64,000 nt of DNA from Imbricaverruca yamaguchii (GCA_034440575.1 JAOTOL010001511.1:1352001-1416000); one strand, 5' to 3'; shown: positions 46,268 to 57,363, counted from the first letter of the stretch. Program-made: numbers and translations. Notes: generated from the sequence alone by a model not told the origin.

Positions 46268-48817
46268 ATGGTCACTGCAGCACCTGCTGGTAGTGACAAC
46301 CCAGCTGAGCTCCTCAAACTCCACTATGTATGCTGTTTGGCCCAGTGCAGATGGAGTTCAGGCTTGCACGTGCCAGTGCGGGATTGCCTAGGGCAGACCA
46401 GAGATGCTTGGTCGCTTGGCATCATTGTCAAGGTCATTCCACATGCACCCAAAAGTGGCGTCCAAGCGGTGATGATGAGCGAGGTGCTGCCGGACGGCAC
46501 CGTCGCCAGCCCGCCCATCCGGGTGTGGTTCTGCGACGGCTACTGGCAGCGCGCCAGGGAGCTGGTCCGAGAGAAGGACGTGCTGTGCTTCTGGTCGCCG
46601 ACGGTGAGCGCCTTCATGGGCGACTACCTGCTCTCCGGCCAGGGCATCATGGTGGTGGCCGACCGCTCCGAGCCGGGTCGTACCGCGCTGTTCCGACTGA
46701 CGGGCCGGCCCGGCTGCCGCACCTGCCGGCCGCACCCGGCGGCACACGGTGGGCCGTCGCGCGCCAAGAAGCGGCGTGTGGTCGTACAGGACAGGGAGGC
46801 GCAAACTGCCACTACTGCACCACTGACGACCGCCTCTGTCGTACAGGACAGGGAGGCGCACACTGCCACTACTGCACCACTGGCGACCGCCTCTGTCGTA
46901 CAGGACAGGGAGGCGCACACTGCCACTACTGCACCACTGGCGACCGCCTCTGTCGTACAGGACAGGGAGGCGCACACTGCCACTACTGCACCACTGACGA
47001 CCGCCTCTGTCGCCGAACCAGACCCGGAGCCGGAGCCGGCACAAGGGCCGGCGCAAGAGCCGACGCAAGAGTCGGCGCAAGAGCCGACGCAAGAGCCGGC
47101 GCAAACTTTGGAGCCGCGGACCGTCACCCACGAATCCCACGCCGGGCAGAGATCGCCCTCCCCCGTGCAGCCGGCGGATGACGCGTCGCCAGCGACTGGA
47201 AGTCCGGACTCGCCGGTGCTGCCGGTTGTGGCGGCCGAGTTCATGCTGCGCGTGCCGGCCAGCGACCCGGCCAACCCGTACACCCTGCTGTCGGCCGTGG
47301 GCCGCGACGACCCCGACCTGCGGCGGCGGCCGCACGTGATGGGCGTCATCGTGGCGGTGCCGCAGCCGGCGCGCCGCACCCGCCGCGGCCTGATGGTGAT
47401 GGCCGCCATCAAGGACCCGTCGTGCTGCGTGGACACGTCGCCGCGCCACGACCTGATCGTGTTCGTGTTCGTGGGCTCGAGCGCCGAGCTGCCCGACGCG
47501 ACGCCCGACCACGGCTTCCAGCTCGGCAACGTGCTGCGCGTGCGGCACGTCAAGATCGAGCGGCGCAACGGCAAGCTGGACGGCCGCGTGTTCCAGGGCT
47601 CGGCGGTGGCGGTGTTCTCGAGCGGCGTGGACGAGCCGCTGGCGCCGCTCGGCACGCGCTCCGGCGCCAGTCCGCTGACGGACGCGGAGCGTGCGCGGCT
47701 GGTGTGGCTGCGCCGCTGGTGGCGCCACCAGCGGCGCTGGCAGGCCGTGCTGGACAGCGCCACCGACGCCACCATCGAAGATCTGCTGCGGCCCGGTCTG
47801 TACCACCTGCACTGCGAGGTGGTGTGTCTGACGGACGCCGTCGGCCGGCGCCCCGCCTACCTGCACGTGCGCGACGGCAGCCGCACGCGGGCGCTGTTCG
47901 TGGAGCCGAGGCTGGAGCCGGACAGCGGTGCCAGCTCGTCATGTTCCCCCGAGACGCAGCTGCTGCGTGGAAACGCCCACAGCCTACACGTGCGCGTGGC
48001 GGACCAGCGGTGTGTGGCGGCGCTACAGCAGCTGGTCGCCGTGCAGCGGCTGCGTTATGTGCAGCTGCTGCGGATGCGGGTCGTCAGCGCGCTGGTTGAC
48101 AGCGAGACTGAGGCGCTGGAGGTGGAGCTGCGGCCCGCCGACGAGCCGCTGGTGCTGCAGCTGGAAGCCGAGTCGGCGGCGGCCACGCACCTCCGCCAGC
48201 GACTGGAGACGGTGGACGCTATGGAACGGGTCAGCCCCGTCAGCCCAGGCGGACAGGCGGCGCCAACAGAGCGGAGGCAAGCAGCGGCGGCTCCCACCCA
48301 GCCGGGGCAGGAAGTGGTGTCTCCCGCCCAGCCGGGACAGGAAGTGGTGTCTCCCGCCCAGCTTGGGGAGGAGATGGTGTCTTCCGGCCAGCCGGGACAG
48401 GAAGTGGTGTCTCCCGCCCAGCTTGGGCAGGAGATGGTGTCTCCCGGCCAGCCGGGGCAGGAAGTGGTGTCTCCCGCCCAGCCGGGACAGGAAGTGGTGT
48501 CTCCCGGCCAGCCGGGACAGGAAGTGGTGTCTCCCGCCCAGCCGGGGCAGGAAGTGGTGTCTCCCGGCCAGCCGAGGCAGGAAGTGGTGTCTCCCGGCCA
48601 GCTGGGGCAGGGAAGGCAGGACATGATAGCTCTTGTTCAGTCGAAACCGGAGGCAGGAACTGGGGAACAGGCTGCATCTGTTTTGGCCGTCACCAAACGT
48701 GTGCTCGATGATTCCACGTCGGGATTAGTGAAGAAGGTGCCTCGTGTCTCTGGTCACGCCCAACCGGAACAGGCCGCCCACACCGACCGGCCAGAATCGC
48801 CAAGGACACGCGGGACG
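46268..48817 (+). CDS. POT1: POT1-like telomere-protection protein, coding exon 1
   Basis: The exon opens after TTGTTTACAG (46246-46255), with ATG at 46268 (MVTAAPAGSDNPAE). It ends at 48817 before GTGAGC: 850 codons, phase 0. Residues about 45-145 look like an OB fold (GIIVKVIPHAPKSGVQAVMM...). Residues about 325-453 match POT1 OB1 (PHVMGVIVAVPQPARRT..., then GNVLRVRHVKIERRNGKLDG). Residues 468-484 (LTDAERARLVWLRRWW) match the POT1 inter-OB linker. About 500-640 match OB2 (GLYHLHCEVVCLTD...AYLHVRDGSRTRALF). POT1 binds single-stranded telomeric DNA within shelterin. Two coding minisatellites interrupt the protein (46788-47017 and 48293-48605). Very GC-rich third positions give an equally long but meaningless frame on the other strand. 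Confidence 0.8.
46788..47017 (+). repeat. In-frame 57-bp coding minisatellite in POT1
   Basis: Four units of 57 bases encode VVQDREAHTATTAPLATAS with minor differences. They are followed by a short EPTQESAQEPTQEPAQ run (47035-47105). The period is a multiple of three, so copy-number change keeps the reading frame. It separates the N-terminal OB-like region from OB1. Confidence 0.95.
48293..48605 (+). repeat. In-frame 30-bp coding minisatellite in POT1
   Basis: About ten to eleven units of 30 bases encode QEVVSPAQPG, with SPGQ, SPAQL and SSGQ variants. It lies in the linker between OB2 and the C-terminal domain, a region that is also unstructured in other POT1 proteins. Confidence 0.95.
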
Positions 48818-49089
48818 GTGAGCTGAACTTACTGTATGCTTTTCCTTCATCGACCATGATGTATTTTCAATTCTTCTCAATCTAATCCAGAACCGCTTCA
48901 GGCATACAGCACAGCCAAGTAAAAATATAATAAATTACCTAAACTTAAATCATCAGCTTCTTCGTTAAGAACTCTGCCAAATTTCACCCAATTCCCAAAT
49001 TTCCAAGTCACAAATGCACAAATGTCCAAGTCCCAACTGTCCTGAGGCATTATAATTCCATCCCATGTTAACCCATCCTGTCTCGGGGG
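48818..49089. other. Start of POT1 intron
   Basis: The donor GTGAGC is followed by unique AT-rich intron sequence. An in-frame TGA follows at once, so read-through would truncate the protein after OB2. Confidence 0.6.
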
Positions 49090-49830
49090 TCTTCAGGTTT
49101 TTCGCTGATAGTGGACGAACGGCGCGCGGCAGCGCGCCCAAATTTGGCATACCTTTTCCCACATCAATTTGGCATGCTGTTTCAAAATTTTGAACTCCGG
49201 TCATCTAGGGTCAACGAGTTAGTCAAGGTCAAGTGAGGTCACCTCCAAAAGAGTTCAACCAGTCGTCAAGCTTTAACGGATACAGATATTTTAATGAAAC
49301 TTTCAGCGTTTGCTTATCTTCGGGGATGCAACAAAACGTACGAGTGGAATTTTTCATTTTTCTTTCGTTTTTGACTATATACATTTTTCGTTTTTACCAA
49401 ATTGCAGTTCAAATAGAGGATTCTGGCTAAAGCAAGCATTTAGACTTCCAACAGCGTTTTTCGGTCTGCTCTATCCATTGGAAAAGGAAAATTAAAGAAA
49501 AATTGAACACTCAAAATTTTGAAATTAAAAAAATATTTTTGGGGGGGCCAAAAAGATTAAAGCCCTCGTCGATTCGCTGTCGAGCCAAAAACATAATGTA
49601 AGTCGTGAAAAGTCGTACAAATCTAGCCCCCCTGGTAACGTCATTTTTGGGGGGAAACTGTTATGGGGGTGGACCTGGACCCCACTCGTCAAGCGCTTTC
49701 TGATGACACCCCTTTCGTTTTCGTACGATGCTTAGTTTGAATTTTAGAGGGGGTTACTAACCCCCACCCCCACCCCACCCACTAGACAGGGTGAGGATCT
49801 GACCGGAAAGACGGCGCGGGTTAACAAAAA
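49090..49830. repeat. Dispersed repeat family, copy 2
   Basis: Same family as 2240-3030 and same plus-strand order: the GCGCGCGGCAGCGCGCCC block, CACATCAATTT and ACGAGTTAGT are followed by CTTTCAGCGTT...GGGATGCAA. A CAAAAACATAATGTAAGTCG segment, GGTAACGTCA and the CCCACCCCCACCCCACCC end complete the match. Identity is patchy, implying an old family. Located in the POT1 intron. Confidence 0.7.
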
Positions 49831-50340
49831 TATGGCATTGAATCTGGTGAAAATGGACCAGTTTACGCCTGTAGTTGTGTTTTCCAAGCTAAAAGTTAAC
49901 TTATATTGCATAGCAATTTCCTTGCATTTTGCCATGTTATGTAAGAATATGTGCCAGCAACATGGCTTAGCCTTCGCAGACTGTGCGGCAGAACTTGCTA
50001 TCGTCGTAAGCGGTCCGTCAATTTGACCCTTTCCACTGGCTCCTTTTGTAGGTCAGGAAACACATCTCTGTCCAACGGCGTTGCGTAGCTCCGTCCTCAA
50101 ACTATCGAGAGTTAATAAGAGCGTTTTTGGTTACCTAAATCGGTTGACATTTTTGGACGTGCTTCTCTGTCGCTTAGGGAAACATTAGGCGACGAGTCAT
50201 CCATTGTCCAATCGATGCGCCCCGAAACTTAAATAACCAACCAATTTCAAGTCTAGTTAAGTAGGTCTATGTTGGAGTGAATCCAGGCACCCGGTCGTGG
50301 CCGTTGTACTCAGAGCCTGGTCTTCCGACAGATTCCGACA
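49831..50340. other. Remainder of POT1 intron
   Basis: No element recognised. A short TCTTCCGACAGATTCCGACA duplication at 50321-50340 begins the junction array. Confidence 0.5.
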
Positions 50341-50560
50341 GGGGACGTGTACGTCATATCGGCTGGTCGGTGAGACTGCAACGGATGTGTGTCTTCCGAC
50401 AGGGGGCGTGTGCGTCGTATGATCTGGTCGGTGAGGCTGTAACGGATGTTTGTCTTCCGACAGGGGGCGTGTGCGTCGTATGATCTGGTCGGTGAGGCTG
50501 TAACGGATGTGTGTCTTCCGACAGGGGGCGTGTGCGTCGTATGATCTGGTCGGTGAGCAG
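50341..50560. repeat. 61-bp array of a POT1 3' splice junction
   Basis: Acceptors of the form TTCCGACAG/GGG end at 50341, 50402, 50463 and 50524, exactly 61 bases apart. Each is followed by about 33 bases CGTGTGCGTCGTATGATCTG plus GTCGGTGAG. After the last acceptor this block runs straight into conserved coding sequence (CAGATCAGCCTGCTC). The first copy is the most diverged. Confidence 0.85.
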
Positions 50561-51441
50561 ATCAGCCTGCTCGCCACGCAGCAGTCCTCACAGGGCGCCA
50601 ACACCGAGGGATTCGTCACGGCACCGCAGTCTCCGTCGGCTGCTCCGGCGTGCCCCAGCGAGCCTCCAGCGACGACGGCCGCCTCGCCGAGTACCTCAGC
50701 TCCGGCGGCCTCCCCGCAACACTCGGCGGCACCGGCCGCCTCCCCACAACACCGGCGGCGCCGGCCGCCTCCCCACAACCCGCGGCGCCGGCCGCCTCCC
50801 CACAACACTCGGCAGCGCCGGCTGCCTCCCCACAACGCGCGGCGGCGGCCGCCTCCCCACAACACTCGGCAGCGCCGGCTGCCTCCCCACAACCGGCGGC
50901 GGCTGGCTCGTCGCCACCCGTGCTGAGAGTGCTGGACGCGCGGCTGCCCAGGTGCTCTCTCCAGCAGCTGACCGACTGGCCGGCCGGCCAGCCGTGCCAG
51001 CTCCAGTGTCGCGTGCAGTGCGGCCGACTGGCGGCCGCGCCCGGCGGCCTGCTTGACCTGCTGTCGGCCGTCTGCACGCGCTGCGACATCCAGCTGAGCG
51101 GCGACGCGCTGCCGGCCGTGCGGCTGTCGCCGCGGCTGGAGCTGGAGCACCACTGTCCGCGCTGTCGGCGGCCGGTCCGGCTGGTGCTGACGCTGCCCCT
51201 GCGGCTGCGCGCCGCGCGCGGCCGGCTGCGGCTGCCGGCGCTGCTGACCGGTGACCCGGCCGAGCGGCTCCTGGGCGCGCCGGTGCGGCCGGCCGCGCTG
51301 CCGGCGCTCTGGACTCGCGTGCGCCGGGTCGCCGACGCGCTGGCCGGCTGGCCGCTGGCGCAGGTGGGCGTGATCCCGTGCGCGCTGCCTGACGGTCAGC
51401 GGCAGTACCTGGTGGTGGACACGGTGCTGGCGGCCGACTAG
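50525..51441 (+). CDS. POT1: POT1-like protein, C-terminal exon (one-base deletion)
   Basis: The exon begins in phase 0 at GGGGCG (50525), or alternatively at ATCAGC (50561) after GGTGAGCAG. Residues ISLLATQQSSQGANTEGF lead to an APAASPQ repeat. About 50752 one base is missing between two repeat copies, so the frame changes from the 50525 frame to that of the C-terminal part. The end matches the POT1 C-terminal OB3: CSLQQLTDWPAGQPCQL, then CTRC (about 51070) and CPRC (about 51155) as the zinc pair. The final WPLAQVGVIPCALPDG and QYLVVDTVLAAD align with the POT1 C terminus. The Holliday-junction-resolvase-like insertion of vertebrate POT1 is absent. Stop TAG is at 51439-51441. Confidence 0.78.
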
Positions 51442-52147
51442 TCAGACCATTGTGTCTGACCACCGCCCCACCGACCGGTGTGCGTCGTCTCAGGTGCGTT
51501 GTATGCCGGGCCGTGCGGTTGGCGAGGATCTCGGTGCCTCGTGTGTCGGCTTGTTTTTGTTGTCGGCAATTGCGCGCCCTTATCGTGTGCTGGCTTGTTT
51601 CCGCTGATAATTTCTATGTTCTCACAACATCCACAATACAGTGCTGATGTATGCCTTACGGGCAGCATGGGGTCTGGATTAACTCTGGACTAATTAGTAA
51701 CAGCAATGAAACATCGGTCTGTCTTCCAGTGGTTGTATATATTTAGCTTAGCATTTAGTCATGCTGTGACATATCGGATTTACGATGCCTGTCAGCTCAG
51801 ATAGTTTATTATAGCAATGTGGCAGAAAATACTCCGGAATTCATGAAGGTTGGTCAGGGCCGGAGCGCTGAGAAGCCTGTACTTGCGAAGCGGAAATGTG
51901 CGAAGCAGAACGTAGCGCGGCACGACCCAACAAACGATTACACTGACCTGCGTTTCAAAACTTTTTTTTAAAGGTCGGAAGTTTCTCAGCTGTTCTAATA
52001 CAAGTTTCGTGTGCTAAATCCGAAAATACTATCCATTTTTCTCGATTAGCTCAAGTTTTCACACTACGTCAAAGATAACAACTCACACACTGATGTATCA
52101 GCATGCATACTGTAGTATGATATGTCAGTAGCGGAGAGAAGTGAGAA
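51442..52147. other. POT1 3' flank
   Basis: Probably 3'UTR at first, then AT-rich spacer before the transposon-derived gene. No clear polyadenylation signal was singled out. Confidence 0.45.
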
Positions 52148-53442
52148 TTGGGACGCGGGAGGAAAGGAACGAAGTATTATCTTTTAAAGTACAAGTACAT
52201 CCCGGAACCCGATGTCGACATCGAGTCATCTTCCGGCTCTAGTGGGGATGAAATGGACGCAGACGCGTCTGGTGCGTATGAACCGACCGAGAAGGATCGA
52301 CCGGTACCGTTGAACCAAGCTGAGCTCAATGACCTAACGAGAGACCTGAACTTGTCCAAGGAATCTGCTCAGCTGCTGGGTTCACGGCTCCGCGAGAAAC
52401 GTTTGCTGGCGCCTGAAACGACATTCTTTTGGTATCGTAATCACGAAAAAGAATTCAGAGAATACTTTACCTTCGACGAAGAACATTCTCTTGTCTACTG
52501 CAAGAACATCGCGGGCCTAGTAGAAGCAATGGGTACAGAGTGCAACCCGGCAGAATGGAGGCTGTTCATAGACTCCTGGAGTAGGAGCCTGAAGGCAGTT
52601 CTGAACAACGTCAATAAGTTCGCGTCGATTCCTGTTGGACACTCCGTGCAACTGAGGGAAACGCATAACAGCATGGAACTTTTGTTGTCAGCCTTGAACT
52701 ACAAAGAGCATGGTTGGCTGATCTGTGGTGACCTCAAGGTAGTAGGTCTCGTCCTTGGGCTGCAGGGCGGCTACACGAAATATCCATGCTTTCTATGCCT
52801 CTGGAGCAGTCGGGCTGACAAACAGCACTATGTACAACGCGACTGGCCATCCAGGCATGCACTTGAACCTGGCTCCCACAACGTGCAGTCACGCCCCCTG
52901 GTTGAACCACAGAAAATCCAATTTCCACCACTCCATTATCAAACTCGGTTTGATACATAAAAATTGTGAAAGCGCTGGATAAAGAAGGACGAGGATTTGC
53001 ATTTTTGGGATAGAAGTTTCCTAATGTGAGCAGAGAGAAGCTAAAGGCTGGTGTATTCGACGGTCCTCAGATAAGGGAGCTCATGAAGGATACTCGATTC
53101 GAAGAATGTCTGGAACAGTCTGAGCTCTTTGCATGGCTGGCCTTGAAGTCAATCATCACCAATTTCCTGGGTAATCACAGAAGTGCGGAATACGTGAAGG
53201 TCGTCGATGAGTTGATGAACAGTTTTCAGCAACTTGGTGCTCGAATGTCGGTAAAAATGCACTTCCTTGGGTCCAATCTAGATTATTTCCCAGAACTGTG
53301 GAGATATTACAGTGAAGAGCAGGGAGAACGCTTCCACAAAGACATACGGGTGATGGAAGAACGCTACCAAGGTCTGAAGAGGGATGTCCCATCTGCTGAA
53401 CACAGTCGGAAGTCCCTGAAAAGGCCATTTATTCCGCAGTAG
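52148..53442 (+). pseudogene. Broken transposon-associated gene
   Basis: The first frame (52148-52960) carries the segment KYPCFLCLWSSRADKQHYVQ and the GSHNV...PLVEPQKI block. The second (from about 53026) carries KLKAGVFDGPQIRELMKD, NFLGNHRSAEYVKVVDEL, SEEQGERFHKDI and SLKRPFIPQ. I recognise these as one protein family that occurs in many copies in invertebrate genomes and behaves like a mobile-element gene. Between them the frame shifts near 52940-52960 and hits an in-frame TAG near 53012. About a dozen residues expected between RYQG and LKRD are missing. No TIRs or target duplications were found. Confidence 0.65.
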
Positions 53443-54320
53443 TGTGTATTGTTGGGATGCGCTCTGAATACACTTATGGTCCATCTGTTTGGAGTTTAAA
53501 CCTTTATTTATATAGCTTCTGTGTTATAATCGTCTGCCGGGTCGTCAGATGTTCGGAAAGGTTATTCGTAAAAGTTTTTGGGAAGTGACTATGGGAATAG
53601 TATATATACATATATATGTATATATATATATATATATGTGCGTTTATGTGCATATGTATATTTATGTATTGTCCAGTATTGCACATTCAGAGACGTGTTT
53701 CTACAATATTTTAACCTTACAATACCATATTAGTAACATACAAATTAGAAGGTAAGTAGGTGCGTAATTACCTACCTAAGTGCAATGTTGGTGCGTTCTT
53801 TGATATCTGGTTTCGCATTTGGTACATATAGATACCTAATGCCCGAATTGAGAACGTCGTACCCGCCTGCCCACACGACTCCGACTGGCAGAGCGACAGA
53901 GCATGGGCCTTGCACAGGGCTACGGGATTGCAGGAAAAAGAACAGGACAGGGAGTGTCCTCGGCCCGTGACCTTTACTTATGCAAGAAATACCGCGGCTA
54001 TCCAAGCACTAACAGCAAAAATAATTTTCCGCCAACGTCATCATCTTCGACCGCACTGTACATATCTCCATAAACAATTTCAGTTAAAATGGAGACTAAA
54101 CTTCCAGAAGTTTAGTAAATATTCCTACTAAACTCATTTCTAACGCTATCGAGAAGCCAGAGATTCATGTAATCTAAGGGCCATAATATAAACATCTATC
54201 TATACTTGGGGAGCTCTGGGAGGTTTTGGAGGAAATAGCCGTCTCGCTTGGTAGTAGCAAGTTTTTTTTCGATTCCGGTGGGCATGATTTCGTAGGTATT
54301 GCTGTGTAATTCCGGTGAGT
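53443..54320. other. No gene recognised
   Basis: Includes a TATATA-rich stretch at 53600-53640 and a GTAGGTGCG...TTACCTACCTA island at 53753-53778. Otherwise unique. Confidence 0.5.
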
Positions 54321-54327
54321 TATCGAA

Positions 54328-54418
54328 GTAGGTAGGTACGTATCCACGTATAACTGTTTGAAAGAGGTCCGGGAGGTAGGTAGGCATGCAGGTAGCACCT
54401 ACCTACCTACCTACAGGC
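54328..54418. repeat. GTAG/CTAC tetranucleotide islands
   Basis: GTAGGTAGGTACG (54328-54341), GGTAGGTAGGCATGCAGG and CACCTACCTACCTACCTAC (to 54414) form semi-palindromic islands. Similar short islands occur at about 21897, 22142, 35289, 53755 and 54778. Confidence 0.7.
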
Positions 54419-54639
54419 AGACTTGTGCTGGACTACAGTTAAACCAAGAATCGACTCATGAATCAATCATTTTTGGATGAGTTACAAGTTGAGTCAATTC
54501 TTTTCCCAAAAAAAAATGTAGTCATGAGTTGAATCACATCTTTCTTTCTAAACAAAAATGTTGAATCACGAGTCAATCATTCAAATATCATGCAAGCAGT
54601 GTACACTGAATCATATGGCTCATGGGCCTCATACCAATT

Positions 54640-54745
54640 ACCCAGCCAGCATTCCCAAATGGGACCCATATGGGATATATGTGGGCTACCTGGGATAGTC
54701 CATATATGGGCTGTGAGTGGGCAGCTATCTGGGCCCCAGATGGGA
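54640..54745. repeat. ATGGG/CCCAT semi-palindromic element
   Basis: Words of the form CCCATATGGGAT, GGGCTACCTGGGATAG and GGGCCCCAGATGGGATGCCC recur in alternating orientation. It looks like an internally repetitive short element, similar in style to the CCGACAT region at 43986-44400. Confidence 0.45.
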
Positions 54746-54787
54746 TGCCCAGATATTGTACTCAATTTTGTTTACATGTAGGTAGGT

Positions 54788-56690
54788 AGCAATAACCCTA
54801 TTTTTTGGTTATTCTTCATTGGATGTAAAAAAAGAATGCTAATTATGAAAATGAGTTCAACAACACACTGGGTTGCATGTGGGCCACATGTGGGGTTGGC
54901 TATTCAGCTTATGGTTGGCCAAACAACCTGCCTCACTGACTGCATTGCCCCACCCCACATTCACTGGTGACATTACTTGGGTTTGATTATTTGTATTATG
55001 ATGCTGTCCTTCAGGGGTGTGTAGATCTAGATTGCAGACAAAGTAATTTCCTCAAAGGTAATACAACTATACAGTGAGCATCACAAAGCCTGGGGATAAA
55101 TGTTTCTGCAATGTTTGCAGCTCTCTCACTATTGCTTGTGCCACTATTGCTGTTGGAATGATGACCAAATTTTACTATCACAATGTGTACCCCCTTATAT
55201 CACAATGTGGGGCTGGACATGCATGCCAAAGATTATTGACTGATTTAGCCAGTAGATGAACCCAGTGAATGGATGGGGTGCTGCATGACTAATGCAGTTG
55301 ATGCACCCCTAAACCCCAATGACCCACCAAACCAGTGAATGGAAACAATCCTTTATTGCTTGTGTTGGCCACTTTCGAGACCCAAACCCTGCTTTTTAAG
55401 ACTGCTTTTGAAGATTGCTTTGATGTGCACCTCTCCCTTGGGCAAACATTTCATGTGCATCAAAAATGTTTGCACTGACAAGGGTTGCCATTGGATTGGC
55501 CACATGCACACTGATGTTGGTTTGATGTTGATTCGTCCATGGATTGGCAACCCATGTTGCAGACATTGGAACAGTCCCAACACATTCAAATTGGTCAAAA
55601 TCTGACTGAATGAATAGCAATTTCCCATGTTAAGTCAATGAGCGATTGTCAATTTTGGTGGAATTGTCTCTCATCACCCCTGTGTGTCTTGCATGCAACA
55701 TGTCAATCTGACTTATTGGAGACTTGCCTGGTTGGTGGGCAACTTTATGAGCATTATTGTGGTACAAACCCTGGCTCAATGGAGTCTGTCAGCCCAGCCA
55801 AGCTCTGATATGTGCAACATGCATTTTTCGTTTAACATTTTCTAACTTGATGCTGAGCCAATGAGTGTGTCAGCACCCTTGCAGCACATACAAAATGTTT
55901 GCTACTGGCATTGCTGCAGTGAGATGGGCAGAAGATAGTGGTTCAGTCTGTTGCCAGTGAGTCAGTTATTGAATGTAAAGTATGATTTTGATGGAAGAGA
56001 TGCCTTATCAAACTTGCCTTATTGAGTCAACATCTCACTGAGCGAATTTGAGAACACTGCCCAAAGCTCCTGTATCCCATGGCTGTCAGGTCTGTATCAT
56101 TTTCCTTGTCCTGACTGATCTACAGTTTCTGTAGCCAGCCAAGAGTTCATATGTCACATGCTTTTGACCAGTCCACAACCCTATGGACTGTGTATGTCCT
56201 CTGGGTGGTCTGAGGCCTTGACAATATCAGGCAATCATCTAACCATCTCTAGGCCTGAGGCAAATTTCAGGATCTGTTACTGCCCAAGGTCCTGAGCCCT
56301 GACTGCCCCATAGCTCCTGTTTCCATCCACCTGAGACTGAATTTGAAAACCAGCATCTCCATATGAATTGATCCTCAAGACACTGATTTTCTATTTGCAT
56401 GGACAGAGAACCATGTATGCCTGAAAAGTACCTCTTCACACAATAATTGCATGATCACCTCCATGTTTACAATCCTTCAGGTGCCTCTTCATGGATAACG
56501 ACACAATCTCTCAAAGCAACACTCCAAATATTTTTGCAATATTTGACATGTGGTGCTGTGAAGGAAGATGCTCCTGATGTATCTTCATCCAAACATACTT
56601 TTGCTGGTGGAATCAGTAATATGGAATACTAGTATAATCAGTTATAATGGGTAATTCAATCTGGAGGCTTCCTGAAGTGTTAAATATTTT
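54788..56690. other. CpG-depleted upstream region or intron of STOML1
   Basis: About 1.9 kb holds fewer than ten CpG. No conserved frame. It may contain the untranslated first exon of STOML1, because the coding exon at 56704 is preceded by a splice acceptor. Confidence 0.5.
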
Positions 56691-56703
56691 GTCTTTCAGG
56701 AGT

Positions 56704-56896
56704 ATGAAGAAAAAGGAGTACACAGCAGTGAGTCTGGAGGACACAGAAGCCAACACCAAGCAGACAAACTACAATTCAGCATTCAATTATGAGTCTGCCT
56801 TTGATTTCCGATCCATTGCCAAGTTTAATCAGGCATCTTTTCCATCAAAATCATACTTCACATTTACCAAACAGGCCGGCCCACCTAAGGAGACAG
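56704..56896 (+). CDS. STOML1: Stomatin-like 1 (STOML1/UNC-24) N-terminal exon
   Basis: The exon opens after TGTCTTTCAG at 56690-56699, with ATG at 56704 (MKKKEYTAVSLEDTEANT). It ends at GAGACAG/GTAAGT with one base over (64 codons plus one). The N-terminal pattern Y-x-A-x-x-L-x-D resembles the start of STOML1, and the last base joins the exon at 58995 in frame. The rest (NYESAFDFRSIAKFNQ, SYFTFTKQAG) is not clearly conserved. Assignment depends on phase, direction and position. Unlike the next exons it is CpG-poor. Confidence 0.65.
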
Positions 56897-57202
56897 GTAA
56901 GTGTATGTTTTGTATTTCTGCATGGAACTGGTTGAGGTGGACATTGCTGTTCCACTTGTATTGGCTGTCTCCTTTTCAGTTCTGCACTTGGAATGTGTAA
57001 TTTTGTATCGTGGTTATTGAAGTGTATAATTGTACACCATTTGAAAGTACCTTCCTTGTAGTTGTCCAGCCCAGAATCAATATTCAATAACTGATATCGT
57101 TGCATAGGCAGGTATGATACCTTGTCCCATATGTGAATGTATCCTAAGAGAATGACAAGTATGCTCTCCCAAAATCACTTCTGGACTACCAAAAGTAGTC
57201 AG

Positions 57203-57363
57203 GGACGAGTAGTCTAGGGGTAAGTTTCTTGTCTCACAGTCGAAAGGCTGTAGGTTCGAGTCTCACCTGTCGCTACTCTTTCGCCCGCGACCAATTCGGC
57301 GTGAGAGATTGGCGATGCTACATAACTCCATGGTCGCTGTGTCGTAAAACCAATAACCAACTG
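57203..57363 (+). mobile_element. tRNA-derived SINE, copy B, with target duplication
   Basis: The 161-base element is flanked by ACTACCAAAAGTAGTCAG (57185-57202) and ACTACCAAAAGTGGTCAG (57364-57381), an 18-base target-site duplication with one mismatch. The head GGACGAGTAGTCTAGGGG and B box GGTTCGAGTCT mark a tRNA-derived pol III unit. The tail is CCAATAACCAACTG. It matches copy A at 295-458. It is intronic in STOML1. Confidence 0.9.

Noticed and set aside
46388..47866. 492-residue minus-strand open frame
   Set aside because: It is a shadow of the GC-rich POT1 coding exon, with arginine-rich, biased composition and no family similarity.
50696..51463. 255-residue minus-strand open frame
   Set aside because: It is antisense to the POT1 C-terminal exon, with low-complexity Ala/Arg/Pro composition.
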